DNA from: Brucella gallinifaecis
Lineage (GTDB): Bacteria; Pseudomonadota; Alphaproteobacteria; Rhizobiales; Rhizobiaceae
Direction: 5' to 3'
NCBI RefSeq assembly: GCF_006476605.1
Contig: NZ_ML636805.1
Location: 167,442-231,441, forward strand
Length of the DNA: 64,000 nt
Below the pieces are notes generated by a model, which was not told where the DNA came from, did not search any database, and saw only the letters and a list, made by a program, of their open reading frames with translations. The position numbers were made by a program, and so were the translations under genes. Positions 26,518 through 35,882 of the stretch are shown here, in pieces; the stretch's first letter is position 1; the number at the start of each line of letters is the position of its first letter.

Positions 26518-27273
26518 ATGCTTGAGATCAAGAACCTTCATGCAAAGATCGCTGACACGGATACCGAGATTATCCGTGGTCTTAATCTGACCGTAAACAA
26601 GGGCGAAGTTGCTGCCATTATGGGGCCGAACGGCTCCGGCAAGTCGACCCTGTCCTATATTCTTGCAGGTCGCGACGATTACGAAGTGACCGAAGGTGAT
26701 ATTCTTTACAATGGCGAGTCGATCCTTGAACTGGATCCTGCCGAGCGTGCTGCAAAGGGCATCTTTCTTGCGTTCCAGTATCCGATGGAAATTCCCGGCG
26801 TTGCCACGATGGAATTTTTAAAGGTTGCAATGAACAGCCAGCGCAAGGCGCGTGGCGAAGCAGAACTGAAGATTCCTGAATTTATAAAGCGCGTTAAAGA
26901 CGTTGCCGGTGGCCTCAACATCGATATGGCTATGCTTAAGCGTCCGCTGAATGTCGGCTTTTCGGGCGGCGAGAAAAAGCGTGCAGAAATTCTTCAGATG
27001 CAGCTTCTTGAACCAAGTCTTTGCGTTCTCGACGAAACAGATTCCGGCCTTGATATTGATGCGCTGAAGATCGTTTCAGATGGTGTGAATGCGCTGCGTT
27101 CACCGGACCGCGCTGTCATTGTGATCACCCACTATCAGCGTTTGCTTGATTATATTGTGCCTGACAGTGTGCATGTTCTTTATAAGGGACAGGTCATCAA
27201 ATCGGGTGATAAAACACTCGCAAATCACCTTGAAGAAAATGGCTATGCTGACATCATCGGCGAAGTAGCTTGA
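26518..27273 (+). CDS. sufC: Fe-S assembly ATPase SufC
   Basis: ABC-type ATPase that drives the SufBCD complex; soluble, not a transporter. In 251 residues: Walker A GPNGSGKST, Q-loop FLAFQYPMEIPG, signature FSGGEKKRAEILQM, Walker B with the SufC-typical LDETDSGLDIDAL, and the switch histidine in VITHYQRLL. It is separated from sufD by 10 nt. Confidence 0.97.
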   Translation: MLEIKNLHAKIADTDTEIIRGLNLTVNKGEVAAIMGPNGSGKSTLSYILAGRDDYEVTEGDILYNGESILELDPAERAAKGIFLAFQYPMEIPGVATMEFLKVAMNSQRKARGEAELKIPEFIKRVKDVAGGLNIDMAMLKRPLNVGFSGGEKKRAEILQMQLLEPSLCVLDETDSGLDIDALKIVSDGVNALRSPDRAVIVITHYQRLLDYIVPDSVHVLYKGQVIKSGDKTLANHLEENGYADIIGEVA

Positions 27274-27283
27274 GGAGGGGATT

Positions 27284-28564
27284 ATGAATATCCAGACCTC
27301 TCCGAATGCAAAGCCACGGACACCTGCTGAGAGTGTGTTGATCGACAGCTTCGCAACCCGCATGGGTGAATTGCCGGGCAATGGCGATGTTGTGGTTGCA
27401 CGCGACAATGCGCTGGAAGAGTTGAAAACTCATGGTCTTCCTTCGCGCCGTATTGAAAGCTGGCATTATACGGATTTCCGCACGTTGCTGAAAACTGTAC
27501 CGGATTTCAATCCGGCAGCCGGAAGCAAGGCACTTGTCCCACTGCTTGCAGGTTCGACTATTCTGGCTGCCAGCAATGGTGCGGCACTTGCAGCCAAGGC
27601 CCCGGAAGGCGTGACGCTGACGAGCGTGCATGATGCACTGGCTTCAGGATCGCTTGTTTCACAGCTTAATATGCGTGGCTTTGACGATACAATTGGGCAA
27701 ATCAACGCTGCCTATGTTAGCGATGGCTGGGCTGTTTCGGTTGCTGATAATATCGAACTTGCTGCACCGCTTGAAATTCAGAACATCCAGAAGTCCGGGC
27801 AGAGCCATATGCGCTTTCCGGTTGAAATTGGATCAAATTCCAAGGCAACGATCATCGAGCGTCAGACTGGTGGCGATGAGGGCGATGCTTTTTCGACCTC
27901 TGTCAGCCATGTGAGTGTGGGGGATGGTGCCGATGTTATCTGGGTTATCCTGCGTGATTTTGCGCATTCAACACAGCTTGCGCAGTTCAATGCAACGATT
28001 GGCGCTGGCTCAAAGCTCACACTTTACATCGTCAATGCCGGTGGCAAGCTGGTGCGTCAGGAAGTTCATCTGAACGTAACGGGTGAAGATTCCGATTTTG
28101 AACTGCGTGGCCTCAATCTGTTGGCAGATGATTCCCACACAGACATTACGATGACTGTGGCGCATCAGGTTGAGAATACGCGCTCGACCCAGATCATCCG
28201 CAATGTGGTCAAAGACCGCGCACGCGGCGTTTTTCAGGGCATGATCCGTGTAGCGCAGATCGCTCAGAAAACTGACGCACGCATGGCTTGCAACACATTG
28301 CTGCTGTCTGACGACGGTGAGTTTGATGCAAAGCCTGAGTTGGAAATCTTTGCTGATGACGTGGCTTGCGGTCACGGTGCAACGGTTACAGAGCTTTCCA
28401 AAGACTATCTTTTCTATCTGATGGCACGCGGTATTCCTGAAAACGAAGCCCGTGGACTGCTGATCAAGGCTTTCATAGCCGAGATCATTGAAGAGCTCGA
28501 AAATGAAGCATTGGTCGAGGCACTTGAAGACGTGCTCTCAAACTGGCTTTCAGCTCACGCTTGA
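27284..28564 (+). CDS. sufD: Fe-S cluster assembly protein SufD
   Basis: Partner of SufB in the scaffold, needed for iron acquisition. The 426-residue product has the SufD N-terminal helix (LPSRRIESWHYTDFRTLL), the beta-helix core, and the C-terminal segment KPELEIFADDVACGHGATVTELSKDYLFYLMARGIPENEARGLL, shared with SufB. GGAGG lies 8-10 nt before the ATG. A terminator-like hairpin follows before sufS. Confidence 0.96.
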   Translation: MNIQTSPNAKPRTPAESVLIDSFATRMGELPGNGDVVVARDNALEELKTHGLPSRRIESWHYTDFRTLLKTVPDFNPAAGSKALVPLLAGSTILAASNGAALAAKAPEGVTLTSVHDALASGSLVSQLNMRGFDDTIGQINAAYVSDGWAVSVADNIELAAPLEIQNIQKSGQSHMRFPVEIGSNSKATIIERQTGGDEGDAFSTSVSHVSVGDGADVIWVILRDFAHSTQLAQFNATIGAGSKLTLYIVNAGGKLVRQEVHLNVTGEDSDFELRGLNLLADDSHTDITMTVAHQVENTRSTQIIRNVVKDRARGVFQGMIRVAQIAQKTDARMACNTLLLSDDGEFDAKPELEIFADDVACGHGATVTELSKDYLFYLMARGIPENEARGLLIKAFIAEIIEELENEALVEALEDVLSNWLSAHA

Positions 28565-28573
28565 GCAAACAAG

Positions 28574-28598
28574 ACGGAGTAATATTTACTCCGTTTTT
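28574..28598 (+). terminator. Intrinsic terminator-like hairpin inside the suf operon (sufD-sufS)
   Basis: ACGGAGTAA (28574-28582) and TTACTCCGT (28586-28594) make a perfect 9-bp stem with a 3-nt loop followed by TTTTT. It lies 10 nt after the sufD stop and 27 nt before sufS, so some transcripts should end here, lowering sufS and sufT relative to sufBCD unless a secondary promoter exists. Confidence 0.65.
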
Positions 28599-28624
28599 CT
28601 GCCTCAACGGTAGAAGGAACGATC

Positions 28625-29869
28625 ATGGATCAGAAGAATACGCTTACAGCGCACTATGATGTTAGAGCGATCCGCAATGATTTCCCCATCCTGTCACGTC
28701 AGGTTCATGGCAAGCCGCTTGTTTATCTGGATAATGGTGCGTCTGCGCAAAAACCGCAAAGCGTTATTGATGCAATTACGCATGCATATACAAATGAATA
28801 TGCGAATGTGCATCGTGGTCTGCATTTTCTTTCCAATGCTGCAACGGATGCTTATGAAAAATCGCGCGAAACAGTCCGTCGCTTTCTCAATGCCGGTTCT
28901 GTAGACGAAATTGTCTTCACAAAAAATGCGACCGAAGCGATCAACACGGTCGCCTATGGCTATGGCATGCCAAATATCGGCGAGGGCGATGAGATAGTCG
29001 TATCGATTCTGGAGCACCATTCCAATATCGTTCCATGGCATTTTATACGCGAACGACAGGGCGCGAAGCTCGTCTTCACACCGGTCGATGACGAAGGTGT
29101 GTTCCATATTGAGGAATTTGAAAAGCGCTTGACCGAGCGCACCAGACTTGTGGCCATTACCCATATGTCCAATGCCCTTGGGACCGTGACACCGATCAAA
29201 AAGATCGTCGAACTGGCCCATGAACGTGGGATTCCGGTATTGGTTGATGGTAGTCAGGGTGCTGTTCATCTGCCAGTCGATGTGCAGGATCTGGGTTGCG
29301 ACTGGTATGTCTTTACCGGGCACAAAACCTATGGGCCTTCAGGTATCGGAGTTCTTTACGGTCGTGCAGAAATGCTCGAAAAAATGCGTCCGTTTCATGG
29401 CGGCGGCGAAATGATCGAGGATGTGAGTGAAGAAGGCGTCACTTATAATCATCCTCCGCACCGCTTTGAAGCCGGTACTCCGCCAATTGTTCAGGCGATC
29501 GGGCTTGGGGCCGCTCTTGAGTATATGGAAAAAATTGGACGTCATGCGATTCTTGCCCATGAGGAGGACCTGCGCGACTATGCGCATGAGCAACTTGGCA
29601 AGATCAATTCACTTCGCATTTACGGCAATGCACCCGATAAGGGGGCGATTATTTCTTTTGCGCTTGAAGGCATCCACGCGCATGATGTTTCAACGGTTAT
29701 TGACCGGGCAGGGGTCGCAGTGCGTGCAGGCACACATTGCGCACAGCCACTCTTGAAACGTTTTGGCGTCACCTCTACATGCCGTGCATCGTTTGGGATG
29801 TATAATACCCGTGAAGAAATCGACGCGCTGGCAGAAGCCTTGGAAAAGGCTAGGAAGTTTTTCGGATGA
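28625..29869 (+). CDS. sufS: Cysteine desulfurase SufS (group II)
   Basis: PLP-dependent sulfur donor for the SufBCD scaffold. The 414-residue product has the PLP lysine in FTGHKTYGPSGIGVLYG, the group II RAGTHCAQPLL motif and the catalytic Cys in TSTCRASFGMYNT. It differs in class from the desulfurase that heads the cluster. No sufE or sufU is seen in the window. The ATG has GAAGGAACG upstream. It overlaps sufT by 4 nt (ATGA), which implies translational coupling. Confidence 0.96.
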   Translation: MDQKNTLTAHYDVRAIRNDFPILSRQVHGKPLVYLDNGASAQKPQSVIDAITHAYTNEYANVHRGLHFLSNAATDAYEKSRETVRRFLNAGSVDEIVFTKNATEAINTVAYGYGMPNIGEGDEIVVSILEHHSNIVPWHFIRERQGAKLVFTPVDDEGVFHIEEFEKRLTERTRLVAITHMSNALGTVTPIKKIVELAHERGIPVLVDGSQGAVHLPVDVQDLGCDWYVFTGHKTYGPSGIGVLYGRAEMLEKMRPFHGGGEMIEDVSEEGVTYNHPPHRFEAGTPPIVQAIGLGAALEYMEKIGRHAILAHEEDLRDYAHEQLGKINSLRIYGNAPDKGAIISFALEGIHAHDVSTVIDRAGVAVRAGTHCAQPLLKRFGVTSTCRASFGMYNTREEIDALAEALEKARKFFG

Positions 29870-30285
29870 GCGAGATCGAACAGAAAACCCAGGATCAGGT
29901 TGAAACCACCACCAATGATGCAGCTGCATCTGCGGAAGGGAAGTCACCTTTTTCTGCCTCTGCTATTCCTCAGGAAGAGTTGTTGCGTCTGACAGACGAT
30001 ATTATCAGCGCACTGAAAACGGTCTATGACCCTGAAATCCCGGCGGATATTTACGAGCTTGGTTTGATTTACAAGATCGATATTGAAGATGACCGCACTG
30101 TTAAAATTGAAATGACACTGACTGCGCCAGGTTGCCCCGTTGCAGGTGAAATGCCGGGCTGGGTTGAAAATGCGGTTGGTGCTGTTGAAGGCGTTTCGAT
30201 GGTTGAAGTGACGATGACATTTGATCCGCCGTGGTCTGCTGACCGGATGTCGGAAGAAGCACAGGTCGCTGTCGGCTGGTATTAA
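29866..30285 (+). CDS. sufT: SufT-like Fe-S maturation protein (DUF59/MIP18 family)
   Basis: Fe-S cluster maturation or carrier accessory factor. The 139-residue product starts with a low-complexity Gln/Thr/Ala tail of about 35 residues, followed by the DUF59 domain with DPEIPADIYELGLIYKI and the conserved TAPGCPVAGEMP cysteine. It is translationally coupled to sufS and is the last gene before the operon terminator. In Agrobacterium sufA directly follows the equivalent gene (sufX); here it does not, and sufA lies at 34615-34995 on the other strand. Confidence 0.92.
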   Translation: MSEIEQKTQDQVETTTNDAAASAEGKSPFSASAIPQEELLRLTDDIISALKTVYDPEIPADIYELGLIYKIDIEDDRTVKIEMTLTAPGCPVAGEMPGWVENAVGAVEGVSMVEVTMTFDPPWSADRMSEEAQVAVGWY

Positions 30286-30289
30286 ACCT

Positions 30290-30316
30290 AAAAAACCCCA
30301 CATTGTGGGGTTTTTT
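30290..30316. terminator. Terminator of the suf operon
   Basis: AAAAAACCCCAC / GTGGGGTTTTTT with a short ATT loop. It is symmetrical and can act on both strands, so it may also serve the convergent glycosyltransferase gene. Confidence 0.92.
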
Positions 30317-30372
30317 AATAGGATTTATTGGTGTTGCCTCGTTAAATATCATCCTTTTAGAAGGATATTCTA

Positions 30373-31344
30373 TCAATAACCGGTTGTGTCTGCGTAATGC
30401 AGTGAGCCTTTACCAAGGCATCCTTGTAAAAGCCCTACCAGTCCGCCCAGTGCCGTCGCAGAGGAAACCAGACCCTGCCCACCACGGAATGGAATTGAAA
30501 GAATGGTGCCGATAAATTTAAGTGCACGGCCTGCGATTTTTACGGGAAGCTTTTTTAGAGTTTTGCCTGGATTTTCCCGATAACGGGCACCAAATTCTGT
30601 AATGTTGTGATCACGGTTGCGGCGATAATGATAGCTTAGCGTGAGGCGTGACGGGGGCACGGTTTCATAAACAATAGCATCACAAGCCCATCCAGTTTTG
30701 GCGCCAAGCGATTTTGCTTTCGCCCAAAGATTCCAGTCTTCCCCACCCGTCAGTCCAAAATGGGAATCAAACCGCAAGCCCGTATTGCGGAAAAAGTCGA
30801 GACGCCCCATCCAGCTGCCAGTATGAACCTTAATGGAATCTCCACGACCAGTTTCGCATTTACGCCGACATTTTTTTTCTGATTTATAACCACTGCGCTC
30901 AATACCTGACCATACGAGCTTTTGCAGGGTTGTCAGGTTTTCATCAAATGGCTTTGGTCTGACCGGTGAACCAACAATATCCAGATCAAGACGATCGCGT
31001 TCAGCCAATAGATTAACAAGCCAATCGGGTTCTACGAACTCGTCATCATCGACATAGACAAGATAATCAAAGCCATGTTCAATTGCGTGATTAAGCGCAC
31101 GATTACGTGCTGCCGATATGCCAAGAACACCTTCTATGATATAGTCGATAGCATCATTCGGCATCTGCTTTTGAAAGTCATCGATTGTTTTCTCCAATGT
31201 TGGAGATGAATTATTCTCAACAACAAGGAAGGAAACAACAGCAGTAGCTGGTCTTGTAATCGACGCAAGCGACGAAAATAAGCTGCAGAGCATTTTGGGT
31301 CTGTTGCGTGTAACAACAGAAATACAAATTCGTCGTTGTGACAT
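30373..31344 (-). CDS. Family 2 glycosyltransferase (ExoM-like)
   Basis: Inverting GT-A glycosyltransferase, probably for a surface polysaccharide. The 323-residue product has the GT2 N-terminal ISVVTRNRP, LGISAARNRALNHAIE, the metal-binding YVDDDEFVEPDWL and a downstream GGEDWNLWAKA acidic motif that supplies the catalytic base. The C-terminal 80 residues are basic with an amphipathic or hydrophobic stretch, suggesting membrane association. It stands alone, between the suf operon and tRNA-Thr, with a very A+T-rich 180-nt upstream region, which hints at acquisition. The acceptor sugar is unknown; the resemblance to ExoM-type enzymes is from memory of the family. Confidence 0.82.
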   Translation of the reverse strand: MSQRRICISVVTRNRPKMLCSLFSSLASITRPATAVVSFLVVENNSSPTLEKTIDDFQKQMPNDAIDYIIEGVLGISAARNRALNHAIEHGFDYLVYVDDDEFVEPDWLVNLLAERDRLDLDIVGSPVRPKPFDENLTTLQKLVWSGIERSGYKSEKKCRRKCETGRGDSIKVHTGSWMGRLDFFRNTGLRFDSHFGLTGGEDWNLWAKAKSLGAKTGWACDAIVYETVPPSRLTLSYHYRRNRDHNITEFGARYRENPGKTLKKLPVKIAGRALKFIGTILSIPFRGGQGLVSSATALGGLVGLLQGCLGKGSLHYADTTGY

Positions 31345-31525
31345 GTTTAAAAGCGCCAGAAAATCCCATCTGAATTATTGTACAATTCTAATGTATAATA
31401 ATTATGAAAACAACAGTTATGGAAGAGACAGATGTAAATCTTGAATATTATTAGAATATCAAAATTTTCTAATAGTTCTGATGATGTTTAGAAAATTTTT
31501 TCTGATAAATATCAGATTAAAATAG
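31345..31525. other. Very A+T-rich spacer between the glycosyltransferase gene and tRNA-Thr
   Basis: About 180 nt that are visibly much richer in A+T than the surroundings. It must hold the glycosyltransferase promoter and the 3' end of the tRNA transcript. A perfect dyad TCTGATA-AA-TATCAGA occurs at 31501-31516, just past the tRNA; read on the minus strand it is followed by A6 then T4, so it is a poor terminator. Confidence 0.4.
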
Positions 31526-31601
<76 letters not shown>

Positions 31602-31741
31602 ATCACAAGCGTGGAATTAGCATATTTTCATGCCTTGTAAAGCGAAAATTCACATTCAACGGCAATGATAGCCAAGTTTGGCATAAGGCGGCCACTTTGC
31701 CTGTGGAAACTGCACTGGCTGGCGCATTGGAATAGTATAAT

Positions 31742-32515
31742 ATGAGTGATAACTCCTTGGCGATCCACTTCCTTTCCTCTGGAACAGAGGAATCACTTAC
31801 GGCTCAGAAAGAGCTGGTGAAGCGTTATGGCCATGTGGCAGCTGAAGATGCAGATGTCGTCGTTGCGCTGGGCGGCGATGGAACGATGCTGCAGGCACTG
31901 CGGGATTTCATGAATAGCGGTGTGCCGGTTTATGGAATGAACCGGGGATCCGTTGGTTTTCTAATGAATGAATTTAGCCTTGATGATTTACCAGTGAGAA
32001 TTCGTGCTGCGCAGAAGGAGGTTATCCGTCCTTTGGAGATGGTCGCTCAAACAGAGCATATGTCGCCGTTTACTGCTCTTGCGATCAACGAAGTTTCGCT
32101 TTTCAGGCAATCCTATCAAGCAGTAAAAGTTCGCATCACTATTGATGGAAAAATACGGCTTGAAGAATTGGTGTGTGATGGTTTGATGGTTGCGACGCCT
32201 GCCGGGTCGACAGCTTATAATCTCTCCGCCCAAGGCCCTATTTTGCCCCTGGAGGCGCCTTTGCTTGCTTTGACGCCCGTCAGCCCGTTCCGCCCAAGGC
32301 GCTGGGGTGGGGCGCTTTTGCCTAAACATGTCACCGTTCGTATGGACTTGCTTGAAACAGAAAAGCGCCCTGTAAACGCAGTTGCAGACAATAATGAAGT
32401 AAAATCTGTTCTCTCGGTGACAGTGAGGGAAGCGGCCGACAGTCAGGTTGCGATCCTGTTTGATCAAAATCATTCATGGGATGAAAGGATTTTGACAGAA
32501 CAATTCAGACATTAG
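31742..32515 (+). CDS. nadK: NAD kinase
   Basis: Phosphorylates NAD+ to NADP+ (cytoplasm). The 257-residue product has the GGDG motif in VVALGGDGTMLQALRDF, NRGSVGFLMNEF, and the conserved DGLMVATPAGSTAYNLSAQGPILP. The short alphaproteobacterial form is normal. ATG at 31742. It is 140 nt from the divergent tRNA-Thr and 205 nt upstream of the helicase gene. Confidence 0.95.
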   Translation: MSDNSLAIHFLSSGTEESLTAQKELVKRYGHVAAEDADVVVALGGDGTMLQALRDFMNSGVPVYGMNRGSVGFLMNEFSLDDLPVRIRAAQKEVIRPLEMVAQTEHMSPFTALAINEVSLFRQSYQAVKVRITIDGKIRLEELVCDGLMVATPAGSTAYNLSAQGPILPLEAPLLALTPVSPFRPRRWGGALLPKHVTVRMDLLETEKRPVNAVADNNEVKSVLSVTVREAADSQVAILFDQNHSWDERILTEQFRH

Positions 32516-32720
32516 TTGGTTTTAGTTTTAGTAAAACCTTTTGTAATGGGCGATTGAAAGACAATAAAATACAAATAAATAGGCATTTTTATATCCTGTA
32601 ATGGTATTTTAGTTGACTTTTTCTCCTCATAGACGTAGGCGATGCTGCAAGAAAACGCTTTTTTGCGTTGCAGACGCCTTTTCTGCCTTGGTTCCTGCGC
32701 CGGATAATGACGCGGCTGCA

Positions 32721-34232
32721 ATGACAGGAAGGGTGGAATTCATTTCCCAACAGAGAGCTGCGCCTCCATTGACAACATTTGCCGAACTCGGTCTTTCTCC
32801 GAAAGTGCTCGCCGCCGTTGAAGCTGCGGGTTACACAGCACCAACACCTATCCAGGCAGGCGCTATTCCTCCTGCGTTGGAGCGCAAGGACGTACTTGGT
32901 ATCGCCCAGACAGGCACGGGTAAGACTGCATCTTTCGTTTTGCCGATGTTGCATCTTCTGGAAAAGGGGCGTGCGCGTGCACGTATGCCGCGCACCCTGA
33001 TCCTTGAACCAACACGCGAGCTTGCAGCTCAGGTTGAAGAAAATTTTGTAAAATATGGCGTCAATCAGCGTCTCAATGTGGCCTTGCTGATCGGCGGAGT
33101 TTCGTTTGATGAACAGGAGCGAAAGCTTGAGCGCGGCGCCGATGTTCTGATCGCGACACCAGGCCGTCTTCTTGATCATTTTGAGCGTGGAAAGCTGCTG
33201 CTGACTGGCGTTGAAATTCTGGTTATCGATGAAGCTGATCGCATGCTTGATATGGGCTTCATTCCTGATATTGAGCGTATCTGCAAACTGATTCCATTCA
33301 CGCGTCAGACGCTGTTTTTCTCAGCTACCATGCCACCGGAAATCACCAAACTGACGGAGCAGTTTCTGCATTCGCCAACCCGCATCGAAGTAGCTAAGGC
33401 GTCTTCCACTGCAAAGACCGTTACTCAACGTCTGGTCAAATCAGGCCGTAAGGATTGGGACAAGCGTGCAGCTCTGCGCGATCTTATTCGCTCGGAAGGT
33501 GATGCAATCAAGAATGCGATTATCTTCTGCAATCGCAAAAAAGATGTTTCGGAGCTTTTCCGCTCGCTGACCCGTCATGAGTTTAACGCAGGCGCTTTGC
33601 ATGGTGATATGGATCAGCGTGCACGCATGATGATGCTTTCGAACTTCAAGGAAGGCAAATTGCAGCTTCTCGTCGCTTCTGATGTTGCTGCTCGCGGTCT
33701 GGATATTCCTGACGTCAGCCATGTTTTCAATTATGATATTCCGATCCATTCGGAAGATTATGTGCACCGCATTGGCCGTACTGGTCGCGCAGGCCGTTCT
33801 GGGAAAGCATTCACACTGGTGACAACTGCAGACACGAAATATCTGACTGCGATTGAATCCATGATTGGTGAAAAGATTGAATGGCATGACGGTGATCTTT
33901 CAACCTTGCCAGTTGTTGAGGAAACTGAAGATACGTCACGCAAGGGAAAAAATACCCGTGGCAAGACCAGAGACGCCAAGGGCAAACCAAGAGATAAACA
34001 GAAGGTCGAAGCACCTGTGATCATTCAGGCAGATGAACCGCAGCCAGTCATTCACGAAATCAGAGAGCGTCGTGATACGATCCGCACCGCTAATGATGAG
34101 CGTCGCGGCAAGCCGCAGCATGACCACCACAAGCGTCGCCGTGATCGCGATGATGATGATGGTCCAGTGCCAGTCGGTTTTGGCAATGATATCCCCGCAT
34201 TCATGCTCATTCCGACCGGGGTGCCGGCATAA
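32721..34232 (+). CDS. DEAD-box ATP-dependent RNA helicase (RhlE-like)
   Basis: Unwinds RNA duplexes in ribosome assembly or mRNA decay. Motifs in order: Q motif (FAELGLSP...PTPIQAGAIP), AQTGTGKT, PTREL, TPGRLLDH, VIDEADRMLDMGF, FSATMP, the C-terminal RecA domain with ALHGDMDQRARMMML, and HRIGRTGRAGRSG. A basic, disordered tail of about 90 residues (Lys/Arg/Asp-rich) follows and probably binds RNA. I use the ATG at 32721 (503 aa). The frame is open upstream to a TTG at 32613, and a GTG at 32733 after AGGAAGG is another option. The product could work with the RNase E encoded in the same window. Confidence 0.92.
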   Translation: MTGRVEFISQQRAAPPLTTFAELGLSPKVLAAVEAAGYTAPTPIQAGAIPPALERKDVLGIAQTGTGKTASFVLPMLHLLEKGRARARMPRTLILEPTRELAAQVEENFVKYGVNQRLNVALLIGGVSFDEQERKLERGADVLIATPGRLLDHFERGKLLLTGVEILVIDEADRMLDMGFIPDIERICKLIPFTRQTLFFSATMPPEITKLTEQFLHSPTRIEVAKASSTAKTVTQRLVKSGRKDWDKRAALRDLIRSEGDAIKNAIIFCNRKKDVSELFRSLTRHEFNAGALHGDMDQRARMMMLSNFKEGKLQLLVASDVAARGLDIPDVSHVFNYDIPIHSEDYVHRIGRTGRAGRSGKAFTLVTTADTKYLTAIESMIGEKIEWHDGDLSTLPVVEETEDTSRKGKNTRGKTRDAKGKPRDKQKVEAPVIIQADEPQPVIHEIRERRDTIRTANDERRGKPQHDHHKRRRDRDDDDGPVPVGFGNDIPAFMLIPTGVPA

Positions 34233-34236
34233 AAAC

Positions 34237-34270
34237 AAAAGCCGACCAGAATATATCAGGTCGGCTTTTT
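34237..34270. terminator. Bidirectional terminator between the helicase gene and the TfoX-N gene
   Basis: AAAGCCGACC and GGTCGGCTTT stem with an A+T-rich 12-nt loop, A- and T-runs on either side. The right arm overlaps the last codons of the minus-strand gene that ends at 34256. Confidence 0.8.
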
Positions 34271-34603
34271 CATTTTGGTGCCTGAGCGAAGACTGGCTGC
34301 AAATGCAATTCTGGCCCAGTTTGTCATTATTTCGGCATCATCAAATGCATCTTCCGGTACGCTCCAATAGGGCATGGCAACCGTCTTGCCGCTTTTTGTG
34401 CTGATATAAGACCATTGTCTTGATCCAGCATTGATAAAAGCAGGCATAGTTTGTGCATCAGCTTTTAGAAGCAGCTCGTCATTAACAACCAGTGCTATAA
34501 TCAGGCCTTGATGGTAGATGCCTTTACCACCAAACATTCGGCGAATGCTTATTGCACCTAAGCCTGCAAAAAACTCTCGTAAGCTTTCGTCATCCACGGC
34601 CAA
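34256..34603 (-). CDS. TfoX N-terminal domain protein
   Basis: A 115-residue protein that is just the TfoX-N domain. Its hallmark is RRMFGGKGIYHQGLIIALVVNDELLLKAD, followed by the conserved aromatic YISTKSGKTVAMPYWSVPED. In Gammaproteobacteria full-length TfoX promotes competence; stand-alone N domains in Rhizobiales have no established role. The stop lies inside the terminator stem shared with the helicase gene. It is 11 nt from sufA on the same strand and probably co-transcribed with it. Confidence 0.85.
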   Translation of the reverse strand: MAVDDESLREFFAGLGAISIRRMFGGKGIYHQGLIIALVVNDELLLKADAQTMPAFINAGSRQWSYISTKSGKTVAMPYWSVPEDAFDDAEIMTNWARIAFAASLRSGTKMKKPT

Positions 34604-34614
34604 ATGCTATCCGG

Positions 34615-34995
34615 TTAAACGGCGTCCTGCATCTGGCGCAGGCTTTCAGGTGAAGCAGGTGTGAGTTCAACTGACTCACCACAGCCGCAAGCTGATGTCT
34701 GGTTGGGATTGTTAAAGACAAAACCAGTGCGCAATGTGGTCACTTCAAAGTCCATTTGCGTGCCCAGCAGAAATAAAACTGCTTCAGGCGCTATATAAAC
34801 TTTAGCGCCTTCTTTTTCGACGCAATCATCACCCGCTTTAGGCTCGGTTACGAGATCAATGGTATATTCCATTCCCGCGCAACCACCTTTTTTCACACCA
34901 ATGCGAATGCCAAGCGCATCTTCACGAGACGCCATGATTTCGCTCACACGCGCTGCGGCTGCATCGGTAAGCGTCAAGACAGAGAAACGGCCCAT
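34615..34995 (-). CDS. sufA: A-type Fe-S carrier SufA/IscA
   Basis: Carries assembled Fe-S clusters to target proteins. The 126-residue product (from ATG 34995) has the HesB fold and the three conserved cysteines: Cys in KKGGCAGMEY and the pair in ACGCGES near the C-terminus. I use MGRFSVLTL because GGAAG lies 8 nt upstream; an in-frame ATG at 35040 would add 15 residues. It is 4.3 kb away from the rest of suf and on the opposite strand, next to a TfoX-N gene, so its expression is uncoupled from the operon. Confidence 0.93.
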   Translation of the reverse strand: MGRFSVLTLTDAAAARVSEIMASREDALGIRIGVKKGGCAGMEYTIDLVTEPKAGDDCVEKEGAKVYIAPEAVLFLLGTQMDFEVTTLRTGFVFNNPNQTSACGCGESVELTPASPESLRQMQDAV

Positions 34996-35219
34996 TTTCA
35001 TCTCTTCCGGTGTTATGCTGGTCAGCGACTGAAGAATCATTCAGTCTGCTCAAGGTTCAATTTGCTCAAAGCAATGCGCTTTTCTGCGAAATTGCCACGT
35101 TTTTACTATAGTTAGTGTTGTAACATCATTACTGCAAGACACCAAATCGAGAGCGCAGCGACAACATTTGTGCGGATTTCGATGTCTGCAAAAAAGAATT
35201 GCTGGAAGAGGAGATGCGA

Positions 35220-35807
35220 ATGTTGATTGAGCGCATGAAGCCTTTGTTACAAGCAGGCATTGCCGGTTTATTCAGTACGATGATTTTGATGTCTGCCGTA
35301 GCTGCGCAGGATGCATCCAGGAAGATTGTAACTCCAGAAGAGACAAAACCATCTGAACAGACGCAAGATGCGGCAGATGGTGTGATTGTTCCCGATTATC
35401 GTGATGATCGATCGACCCCGCAGGCGCTGATTGAATCTTATTACAATGCGATTAATCGCAAGGAATATGCCCGCGCTTATGGCTATTATTCGGAAGAGGG
35501 GCGAGAGCCTGATTTCAAGACCTTTGCCAAGGGATATGAGGGTACAAAGAGCGTGAAAGTTGCAGTGCGCAAGACAGACCCGGATCCCGGTGCTGGTCAG
35601 ATATATTGGAGTTTGCCGATTGCAATTGAATCCGAGGGGAATGATGGCAAAAAGCAGGTCTATACAGGCTGCTACACATTGAGGCTTACCAATCCCGCCA
35701 TGCAGGAAACGCCGCCTTATAAGCCAATAGAGATCATGACCGGATCACTTACCAAATCGCCTCTCGATATTGAAAAAAGTGTACCGGAAAGCTGCGATGC
35801 ACCATAA
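35220..35807 (+). CDS. Secreted protein of unknown function (small alpha+beta domain)
   Basis: I do not recognise a named family. The 195-residue product has a signal peptide (about residues 10-32, ending VAAQD), a Pro/Glu/Thr linker, then a compact domain that starts TPQALIESYYNAINRKEYARAYGYYS, reminiscent of NTF2/SnoaL-like periplasmic domains, and two cysteines (CYTLRL and PESCDAP) that could form a disulfide. I chose ATG 35220 because GAGGAG precedes it at 6-nt spacing; an in-frame start at 35199 would add seven residues. The heavy-metal-binding protein gene follows after 75 nt on the same strand. Confidence 0.7.
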   Translation: MLIERMKPLLQAGIAGLFSTMILMSAVAAQDASRKIVTPEETKPSEQTQDAADGVIVPDYRDDRSTPQALIESYYNAINRKEYARAYGYYSEEGREPDFKTFAKGYEGTKSVKVAVRKTDPDPGAGQIYWSLPIAIESEGNDGKKQVYTGCYTLRLTNPAMQETPPYKPIEIMTGSLTKSPLDIEKSVPESCDAP

Positions 35808-35882
35808 TAGAAAATCCTGCTTGACCTTACCACGATGGGAGGCTGCACTCTGACAAGAGTGTTAAAGCAAGGAGTTGGTTAG

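Noticed and set aside
30351..30371. An Irr-like box (TTTAGAAGGATATTCTA) after the suf operon
   Set aside because: The two arms are spaced wrongly for the ICE motif, and the sequence is better explained by the hairpin ATCCTT-TTAG-AAGGAT next to the end of the glycosyltransferase gene.
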